A model generated the notes under the pieces. That model had not been told where the DNA came from and searched no databases. It saw only the letters and a program-made list of their open reading frames with translations. Shown here one piece after another: positions 18,432-25,014 of a stretch of 64,000 bases of DNA. The stretch comes from Pelomonas lactea (lineage in GTDB: Bacteria > Pseudomonadota > Gammaproteobacteria > Burkholderiales > Burkholderiaceae_C): NCBI RefSeq assembly GCF_043555885.1, contig NZ_JBIGHX010000009.1:62001-126000 (forward strand). Direction: 5' to 3'. Each line of letters starts with the position of its first letter. Position 1 is the first letter of the stretch. The position numbers and the translations under genes were made by a program.

Positions 18432-19118
18432 ATGCATTCCCGCCAACTCGACGATCAGAGCGAACGCTTCTCCACGTGTCCGACTGCCTTTCCGCGCGCA
18501 TCGCTGCGTCGCACGGTCGCGATGCCGTTGGCTAACGGAGCGACGCCCGCCATGTGCACGTTCGATTCGCTGGCCGACCGTCGTGACGGCCACTTCGCGC
18601 TCCGTTTCGCTGCACAGGACGGTACGCAGGCGCCGTTGGTGCGCATCCACTCGTCGTGCGTGACGGGAGACATGTTGGGTTCCGAACGCTGCGATTGTGG
18701 ACCGCAACTGCGCGAATCGATCGACTTGTTCACGCGACGCGGCGGGGTCCTCATCTATCTGAACCAGGAGGGGCGGGGCATCGGCCTCACGCAAAAGATC
18801 GATGCCTATGCCATGCAGGACGGTGGCCTCGACACCTTCGCCGCCAACCGTGCGCTGGGCTTCCGCGACGACGAGCGCGACTACCTCGTTGCCGCCCAGA
18901 TCATCGACGTCCTGCTGCCAGGCCTGGCGATTCGGCTCCTGACCAACAACCCGGAGAAGGCTGTAGCGCTCGAGTACTACGGCATCCAGGTAGAGGCCTG
19001 TATCCCGACTGGCGTCTTCGCGACGGCGGCGAACCGCCGATACCTTCAGGCAAAGCTTGCAGCCGGCCATGTGTTGCCCGCTTCGTCGCTGATGCCCAAG
19101 TCGAAGGCGAATGCCTGA
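18432..19118 (+). CDS. ribA: GTP cyclohydrolase II, ToxB-like (first gene of biosynthetic operon)
   Basis: Converts GTP to 2,5-diamino-6-ribosylamino-4(3H)-pyrimidinone 5'-phosphate, with loss of formate and pyrophosphate. The 228-residue product has the zinc site C76-x10-C87-x-C89 (SSCVTGDMLGSERCDCG), the loop LNQEGRGIGLTQKI and the tail LLTNNPEKAVAL...GIQVEACIP. All are hallmarks of an active RibA-type enzyme without a fused RibB domain. ATG 18432 has GGGGAG upstream and removes a non-homologous extension. Its immediate neighbours are a WD40 and an FGE-like protein, not riboflavin genes. The order is that of toxB-toxC-toxD in toxoflavin producers, so it probably feeds secondary metabolism. 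Confidence 0.92.
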   Translation: MHSRQLDDQSERFSTCPTAFPRASLRRTVAMPLANGATPAMCTFDSLADRRDGHFALRFAAQDGTQAPLVRIHSSCVTGDMLGSERCDCGPQLRESIDLFTRRGGVLIYLNQEGRGIGLTQKIDAYAMQDGGLDTFAANRALGFRDDERDYLVAAQIIDVLLPGLAIRLLTNNPEKAVALEYYGIQVEACIPTGVFATAANRRYLQAKLAAGHVLPASSLMPKSKANA

Positions 19119-19196
19119 CTTTCTGACGGCCAACCGTCACGACTGCGATCCGTCGCTTCAGATCGCTTCCGATCAATCTCATTTGGGGATATGACG

Positions 19197-20945
19197 ATGA
19201 ATTCAAACGCACATCCGATCACCCAGCGATCCAGCATGGGCCTGCAGGGGCTCGGTGGCTCCCTGGCGATGGCACACCGATCCCCCATCAGCGGCATCGC
19301 AGCCAACGACAGCCATATCTTGACGGGTGGTTACGACAACAAGGTCATCCTGCGCGACGCCGCGACTAAGGCGCCGATTGCTGTCGGGTGGCACGAACAT
19401 CTCGTGAACCACGTCAGCTTGTCGCAGTGCGGCAGGTACGGGCTTTCGTCCAGCAGTGACCATACGGCGCGGGTCTGGGACATTCCCAGTCTCAAGTTGC
19501 GGTCCGTGCTGCCCGATCACGACGACGACGTCGAGATGGCCGTCTTCGACACAGGAGCGGATCGGATCGTGACCGGTTCGCGCGACCGTGCGGTCCGAAT
19601 CTTCGACCGCCATGGCCAGCTGCTTTGCGAGCTCAGGGGCCATGAAGCCGACGTGATCAGCGTTGCATGGTCGCCCGACGGAAAGTCCGCCATCTCGAGC
19701 AGCGACGACTCAACAGTTCGTCGCTGGGATCCGGAAACCGGTCTACAGACACAGCAGATCGACCTGGGCGGCATCGAGACCGACACCTTCGTGATCTGCG
19801 GCGACGGCACCATCATCGCCGGCAACGACCAAGGCGAAATTGCCATCGCGGCACAGGAGCGGATCGTCAAACTGCCTGCACACGATGCTGGCATCAAGCG
19901 CCTGCTGTGGGCCGAAGCGCGTGGGCTGCTCGTCACCGTGAGCTACGACGGCACCGTCAAGGTCTGGCGCGTCAATGGGGGCTTTCAGCTCGACCTCCTG
20001 CGATGCAGCCGCCTGCCCACCGTGGTTTGGGCGCGCGCCGTTGCATTTAGGGGCGACTGCCTAGTGTTCGGCACCTTCGGTTCGTCGTTCGCAACGTTCC
20101 GCATTGGGACTGGCGAATGGGACCTCTCCGGCGTGGAGGACACGAATGGCATCAACGCCGTCTGCCTTGCCGGCGATCGCGTCATCACCGTCGGAGACGC
20201 CGGCGTCGTGCGCAGCAACGGCGTTCCGATCTCCAACCCGGGTAGCCTCTGCAACTTCCTCGTGTCCTGTGACGGCGCGGTGCTGACCGGCGGCCAGACG
20301 GGGGAACTGTTCGACGCCCTCTCCGGCCGGGTGATCCACAAGCACCGGTCGCCGCTGAACTGTGCCGCAGTCCATGTGGTCGACGGCATCGCCAAGGTCG
20401 TCGTGGGTGCCTACACGGGTGAAGGCCTAGTCTTGTCGCCTCGCGCCGACGGTCAGCTTGGGCTGGAGCAGGTCGTTCAGCTGCATGCCAACGCGGTGAA
20501 GGGTGTGGCCGCCTGCGCAGGCGTCCTGTTTTCCGTCGGTGCCGATGGCGCAGCGGCGTTCCACCGCGCCCGTGACGCGTCGCTCATCCGGAAGATCGAC
20601 AACGCGCACGACAAGATCGCCAACGGCTGCGCGGCGCTGGCCGATGGAGGCTTCGTCAGCGTCAGCCGAGACCGGGTCCTTCGCTTCTGGAGGCTGGACG
20701 GCGGCCTCGACGAGGCGATCGCCACGCCGCACACCCACTCCGTCAAGTGCGTCGCAGCCTCGGCAGACGGACGCCATGTCGCCACCGCCGCCTACAACGG
20801 GCGGATCGCCGTGTTCGACCGGTGTCAACGGGCATGGGTCGTCGACCACCGCGCCACCCTCGCGGGCATTTCGTCGATCGTGTCATCCCGCGGCGGCTTC
20901 ACGGCCTCCTCGTACGACGGAGAAGTCTATGTCACACATCCTTAA
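19197..20945 (+). CDS. WD40-repeat propeller protein, ToxC-like
   Basis: About 582 residues made almost entirely of WD40-like blades. Clear repeat endings are VILRDAA, ARVWDIP, VRIFDRH, VRRWDPE, VKVWRVN and LRFWRLD, so there are probably two seven-bladed propellers or one large one. There is no signal peptide and no extra catalytic domain. ToxC of the Burkholderia glumae toxABCDE operon is a WD-repeat protein in the same position, between the GTP cyclohydrolase II and ToxD genes; similarity is judged here from architecture and gene order only. ATG 19197 is preferred over 19191 because the GGGG upstream is better spaced. The 3' end overlaps the next gene by 17 nt, which suggests coupled translation. 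Confidence 0.85.
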   Translation: MNSNAHPITQRSSMGLQGLGGSLAMAHRSPISGIAANDSHILTGGYDNKVILRDAATKAPIAVGWHEHLVNHVSLSQCGRYGLSSSSDHTARVWDIPSLKLRSVLPDHDDDVEMAVFDTGADRIVTGSRDRAVRIFDRHGQLLCELRGHEADVISVAWSPDGKSAISSSDDSTVRRWDPETGLQTQQIDLGGIETDTFVICGDGTIIAGNDQGEIAIAAQERIVKLPAHDAGIKRLLWAEARGLLVTVSYDGTVKVWRVNGGFQLDLLRCSRLPTVVWARAVAFRGDCLVFGTFGSSFATFRIGTGEWDLSGVEDTNGINAVCLAGDRVITVGDAGVVRSNGVPISNPGSLCNFLVSCDGAVLTGGQTGELFDALSGRVIHKHRSPLNCAAVHVVDGIAKVVVGAYTGEGLVLSPRADGQLGLEQVVQLHANAVKGVAACAGVLFSVGADGAAAFHRARDASLIRKIDNAHDKIANGCAALADGGFVSVSRDRVLRFWRLDGGLDEAIATPHTHSVKCVAASADGRHVATAAYNGRIAVFDRCQRAWVVDHRATLAGISSIVSSRGGFTASSYDGEVYVTHP

Positions 20946-21921
20946 GGCCGTCCCGGGTGACTGCATCAACGCCTGCAGTGACCGAAGGGCTATGGGCTAT
21001 CCGGAGCACTATGTGCCGACGCGGCACGAGGCACCCGCGGCCGCGATCCGCCGGCTGGTGGGTGTCGACGCGGAAGACCTCGCCGCGCGTGTCGAGGACC
21101 CGGCGCTCAAGATGGAAGATCGGCTTGCCGCCGGCCTGGTGCTCGGCCTCGTCGGCGACCCCCGGATCCGAACATTCGAGCCGACGATGATCGACATCGC
21201 TGCGGCCGACGTGGTGATCGGCCTCGATGTCGATCGTGTCGGTGCCGTGCAGGGGCAACTGCTGGACACCGGGGTGCTGCCGGACTGGATCGCCAAGGAG
21301 TGCCCGAGTCATCGGGTCGCGCTGGCGGCGTATCGCATCGCCAGGTACCCGGTCACCAACTTCGAGTACCGCGACTTTCTGGCCGCAACTGGATACAACG
21401 AGATCCCCACGTCATGGGAGCTCGGTCGCTATCCCCACGAACGCGCCAACCACCCCGTGTACACCGTTTCGGCCGCGGCGGCCGACGCCTATTGCACGTG
21501 GCTTGCCTCCCGCACAGGCAGAGAGTTTCGGCTGCCTTCGGAAGCCGAATGGGAGCATGCCGCGGCGGGACCGGCGCGCTTCGAGTATCCCTGGGGCGAC
21601 GCGTTCGAGGTCGACCACGCGAACACCGCGGAAGCCGGCCTGCTGTCGAGCACGCCGGTCGGTGCTTTCCCCAGGGGCAACAGCTACTTCGGCGCGTGCG
21701 ACCTGGCCGGCAACGTCGAAGAGTACGTTGCGAACGACTACTACCCCTACGCTGGTGGCCGAGCGGTCGAGGACGAGCTTCACCGCGCCTGGGGCCAATA
21801 CCGCGTGGCCCGCGGCGGCTGCTTCACCCGCCTTCGTGACCTCGCGCGCTGCAAGCGGCGACACGGCTACTTCCCCAAACGCATCTATGCGATGGGCTTC
21901 CGATTGGCGGAGACCGCATGA
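20929..21921 (+). CDS. Formylglycine-generating-enzyme-like (SUMF1 fold) protein, ToxD-like
   Basis: A 330-residue protein. The C-terminal ~200 residues are the FGE/SUMF1 fold: YRIARYPVTNFEYRDFL, PVYTVSAAAADAYCTWLASRTG, RLPSEAEWEHAA, FEYPWGD, ACDLAGNVEEYV and RVARGGCF...MGFRLAE. The N-terminal ~120 residues have no recognised match. Genuine FGE oxidases carry a copper-binding cysteine pair after the RGG motif. Here the region reads RGGCFTRLRDLARC, with a different spacing, so standard sulfatase-activating chemistry is doubtful. ToxD of toxoflavin operons belongs to this fold and follows ToxC, as here. ATG 20929 lies inside the end of the WD40 gene, and the stop overlaps the next start (ATGA). 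Confidence 0.85.
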   Translation: MSHILKAVPGDCINACSDRRAMGYPEHYVPTRHEAPAAAIRRLVGVDAEDLAARVEDPALKMEDRLAAGLVLGLVGDPRIRTFEPTMIDIAAADVVIGLDVDRVGAVQGQLLDTGVLPDWIAKECPSHRVALAAYRIARYPVTNFEYRDFLAATGYNEIPTSWELGRYPHERANHPVYTVSAAAADAYCTWLASRTGREFRLPSEAEWEHAAAGPARFEYPWGDAFEVDHANTAEAGLLSSTPVGAFPRGNSYFGACDLAGNVEEYVANDYYPYAGGRAVEDELHRAWGQYRVARGGCFTRLRDLARCKRRHGYFPKRIYAMGFRLAETA

Positions 21922-22994
21922 GCCCGGCCGCCGCTTTCAACTCCGCGACCGACCAGGACGTCCTGGACCGCTATCCGCCTCTGCGGGAGCGGCTCGCGAA
22001 TGTCGTGAACACGCCTCTCGTCGCTTTGCCCGGTGGGCCCGGCGAAGCCACGATCTGGGCGAAGTGCGAGTTCATGAACCGCGCTGGCGGAACCGTCAAG
22101 GACCGCACTGCCTTCGCGATGCTCCATCAACTACTCAAGGAGCGGGTCTCCTCGTCCCGGGCGTTGCACGTCCTTGAATACACCGGTGGCGGGCTCGGAG
22201 TCTCGCTAGCGCGACTGTGTGCGGCACTCGATATCCGCTTGACGCTCGTCCTGTCGGCATCAAGTCCCGAGACGCTGCTACACGAACTGCGCGAACTCGG
22301 CACCGAGGTCGTGGTCTCGCCCTCGGAGCAAGGGTTCTGGGGTGTCATGGAAGCCGCGCGGCGACTGGCTGCGGCCAACCCGGAATGCAGCTTCCTCAAC
22401 CAGCACCACAACCAGGCCAACCTGCGGATGCATCGCATCACGACGGGCGTGGAGATCGCGGCTCAGTTGCCTAGTGGGGCCAGCGATGGTCCTTGTGCGT
22501 GGATCGCCTCGATCGGTACCGGAGGGACGCTGATGGGCGTGCAGGCCGCATTGCGGGCTCATTTACCGCACCTGCAGGTGTTTGCCACCAGCCCCCGGGA
22601 ACTGCCCTACGCCAGCGCCCTGGCGCCGAACGGAAATCCCAAGTTCCTCGGCTCCGGCGGGCTCGGGTGCGGGCGCAAGCAGCCGTTCGTCGAAGCTGAC
22701 GAGCACCGGCTGTCGGGACACTATCAGATCGGGTACCCACGGGCGCTGCTGGCGATGCGCGAACTGCACCAGAGCACCGGGTACCGGGTCGGCAGTTCGG
22801 GCGCTGCGAACTGGTTGGCAGCGCGCGAACTGGCTAGACGTCTGGGGCCGACGGGCAACGTAGTCACGATCTTGCCCAGCGCCGCGACGCCCAATGAGTG
22901 GTCCAAGGCGGAGAGCCTGACGCGAGCCGATGGCGCGCCGCTGACGTTCGACCCGGGCCACTGCACCGATCTCCTGCTTTCATCAACACCCTGA
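21918..22994 (+). CDS. Cysteine-synthase-like PLP enzyme (fold type II) with altered substrate loop
   Basis: A 358-residue relative of O-acetylserine sulfhydrylase/cystathionine beta-synthase. The PLP lysine is K61 in GTVKDRTA. The phosphate-binding loop is GTGGT at 200-204, and the PLP-nitrogen serine is in GSSGAAN at ~292-297. The loop that holds the amino-acid carboxylate, TSGNTG in CysK, reads YTGGGLG here (~88-94), so the acceptor is probably not ordinary O-acetylserine. Enzymes of this fold do beta-replacement, beta-elimination or dehydratase chemistry on amino acids. The gene is translationally coupled to the FGE-like gene by ATGA. No counterpart exists in toxABCDE. The substrate is unknown. 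Confidence 0.85.
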   Translation: MSPAAAFNSATDQDVLDRYPPLRERLANVVNTPLVALPGGPGEATIWAKCEFMNRAGGTVKDRTAFAMLHQLLKERVSSSRALHVLEYTGGGLGVSLARLCAALDIRLTLVLSASSPETLLHELRELGTEVVVSPSEQGFWGVMEAARRLAAANPECSFLNQHHNQANLRMHRITTGVEIAAQLPSGASDGPCAWIASIGTGGTLMGVQAALRAHLPHLQVFATSPRELPYASALAPNGNPKFLGSGGLGCGRKQPFVEADEHRLSGHYQIGYPRALLAMRELHQSTGYRVGSSGAANWLAARELARRLGPTGNVVTILPSAATPNEWSKAESLTRADGAPLTFDPGHCTDLLLSSTP

Positions 22995-23005
22995 AGGGAA
23001 ACGAA

Positions 23006-23563
23006 ATGAAGATCTGCATGCTTTCACTGTCGGCGAGCGATGACTCGGTCGGGCGCGTCGGCTCCCAGGCTCTGCGCCGCATGCTGGCGGCGGTCGGGCA
23101 CGAGGTCGACTGGATCGACATCCGGTCGTTGCCCCCGGTCTGGGTCGACAACAAAGGTGTCTCGGCGCTGCCCGAGGAATACAGCGAGGTCGATGCCTCC
23201 CTGCGTGCGGCCGACGGCGTCATCCTGGCAGTGCCGGTCTACTGCTACACCGCCAGCAGCCCTGCAAAGGCCATCACGGAACTGTTTTGCAAGTCGCTCG
23301 CCAGGATGCCGGTCGGCATCCTAGTGTCGGCGGGATCCTTGCGCAGCCACCTCGCGGTGGGCGACCTCATGCTCAGCATGATGTTCGAGCAGGGCACCGT
23401 CTGCTATCCGAAGACGGTGATGGTCACGAAGGGCGACCTCTCGCTCGGCAAGCCTGACCCGGCACTGGAGGCGAGGCTGCAAGCCTTTGCATCCGACTTC
23501 CTCGCGTTCGCCCAGGCCGTGCAGGCCTATCGCCAACTAGCCCTTGCATCAGAGGCCGCATGA
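23006..23563 (+). CDS. NADPH-dependent FMN reductase / flavodoxin-fold protein
   Basis: A 185-residue flavodoxin-like protein. The phosphate-binding loop follows the first strand (CMLSLSASDDSVGRVGSQALRR), and ADGVILAVPVYCYTASSPAKAITELF is the flavin-contact region of NADPH-dependent FMN reductases. ATG 23006 has AAGGGAA at ideal spacing. It could supply reduced flavin to a partner oxygenase or reduce a pathway intermediate directly; no flavin monooxygenase is encoded beside it, so direct action is possible. It overlaps the aminotransferase gene by ATGA. Confidence 0.85.
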   Translation: MKICMLSLSASDDSVGRVGSQALRRMLAAVGHEVDWIDIRSLPPVWVDNKGVSALPEEYSEVDASLRAADGVILAVPVYCYTASSPAKAITELFCKSLARMPVGILVSAGSLRSHLAVGDLMLSMMFEQGTVCYPKTVMVTKGDLSLGKPDPALEARLQAFASDFLAFAQAVQAYRQLALASEAA

Positions 23564-25014
23564 TGGGAGAGGCCAGGCCGTTCTCGCGGATGTATCGCTC
23601 ATTCGAGCTCTTCGGGCAGGCTGCGGCGCAGGCAGGTCCCGGGCGCGAGTTCCTGCAGATGTCCGCCGGCGCGAACTGGCTGGATGCCTGTCCTTCGGTC
23701 GTCAGGTGCCTGCACGCGGAACTCGACAGCGGGCTGACCTATCGCAGCTACGGCCGATCCGCCGGCATGCTGGCCATCACCGATGCGTTGGCACACGTGG
23801 AACGCAGGCTTGCCGGGGGCGCCTGCGACCCCCAGGTTCTTCTAGTAAACGGGACGACCGAGGGCGCGCGGCTGGTCTTCGAACTGCTGTTTCGGGCCGC
23901 CGCCTCCCCGCGCCGGGAGGTTCTGATCGTCGGCCCGGCGTTCCCTCTTTATGCGCAGCTTTGCGTGACCTTCGGATTGCCCTGCGTCGAGGTCTTGTCG
24001 GAGGTGGAGAGCCAGACCACCTATCTGCCGGACATCGCGCAAGTCGTCAGTGACATTGAGCGCAGGCGCCCAGCATTGGTGTGTCTGGTCACGCCGAACA
24101 ATCCAATCGGTGAACGCTACGGTGACGCGGACATCGCGAAGCTGGCCGCTGCGTGCCTGGCCACCGGCACCGTCCTGCTAGTCGATCGGGTCTGCATGCT
24201 GCCCTGGGACGATCCGCGGGGGCTCGCCCGGGCGACCGCCACCCTGATGGAAGCCGGCCTTTGCTTCATCGTGGATTCCTTCTCCAAGTCCGAGAGCCTG
24301 GCAGGGATGCGCACCGGCTTCATAGTCGCCAACGCAAGCAATCGGGATCTGCTCATGCACCTGACACGGTCCTGGTGGCTCAATCCGGTGGTCTTCTCGA
24401 CGCTCACCCTTGCGATGTCGCGGCTTGCCGTCCTGGCGCTGCATGAGCCGCAGGACAGTGGACGCAATGCCGGTTTGGCCGCCGACATCGCGGATCGACT
24501 GGGGCGCGAGTTCCCCACGCCAAGGAGCGCCAAGCCGCTGGCGCAGGTGCTTGCCGAGGTGCTCGCGGCCTATCCGGCCGAGCTGTCCGACCGGCGCATG
24601 GTGATCGAAGCCAACCATCAGACGGTCGTCGCCGGCTTCGGTGCGCACGCGACCCGAGCCCTGAAGCGGCAAGCCGGGTTCAACGTGGCGCTGACGTTGC
24701 CCGGCATGCATGCGGCCGACGAGATGATCGACCAGGCCTTGCTGGCCCATGAAATGGGTATCGGCGTCCTGACGGAGTCGTGTTTCCGCGTCAGCGAGCG
24801 CACCTCGGGCAACTACTTCGTGCGTCTCGGATTGACCCTGCCGATGGCCAGCTTTGCCCGAGGTGTGGACCTTCTAAGGCGTCACTACCTGCGCGGGGCG
24901 GCCGTCACTCAAACCCCGACGCCGATGGCGATGGCCGCGAACGCCACGGTCGATGTCCCGATGACGAGACCAATCGGTTCCACAGGTCAGGAGGCTTCTC
25001 AGCCTTCCAGTTGA
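23560..25014 (+). CDS. Class I/II PLP aminotransferase
   Basis: A 484-residue fold type I aminotransferase. The PLP lysine is K243 in DSFSKSES and D209 (LLVDRV) pairs with the pyridine nitrogen. TPNNPIG at 178-184 and R251 (GMRTG) complete the family signature. A class I architecture is clear, but the segment beyond ~300 diverges, and the last ~30 residues are a low-complexity Thr/Ala/Pro tail. It is the sixth gene of the operon and overlaps the flavin reductase stop. It may aminate a keto intermediate or act as a C-C-bond-forming alpha-oxoamine synthase relative. The 3' end overlaps the convergent TPR gene by 16 bp. Confidence 0.87.
   Translation: MMGEARPFSRMYRSFELFGQAAAQAGPGREFLQMSAGANWLDACPSVVRCLHAELDSGLTYRSYGRSAGMLAITDALAHVERRLAGGACDPQVLLVNGTTEGARLVFELLFRAAASPRREVLIVGPAFPLYAQLCVTFGLPCVEVLSEVESQTTYLPDIAQVVSDIERRRPALVCLVTPNNPIGERYGDADIAKLAAACLATGTVLLVDRVCMLPWDDPRGLARATATLMEAGLCFIVDSFSKSESLAGMRTGFIVANASNRDLLMHLTRSWWLNPVVFSTLTLAMSRLAVLALHEPQDSGRNAGLAADIADRLGREFPTPRSAKPLAQVLAEVLAAYPAELSDRRMVIEANHQTVVAGFGAHATRALKRQAGFNVALTLPGMHAADEMIDQALLAHEMGIGVLTESCFRVSERTSGNYFVRLGLTLPMASFARGVDLLRRHYLRGAAVTQTPTPMAMAANATVDVPMTRPIGSTGQEASQPSS

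Noticed and set aside
18432..19118. Housekeeping riboflavin operon
   Set aside because: No ribB, ribD, ribE or ribH is adjacent, and the following genes match tox-type order.
20929..21921. FGE-fold protein as target of a diversity-generating retroelement
   Set aside because: DGR targets often have this fold, but there is no reverse transcriptase gene and no template or variable repeat nearby.
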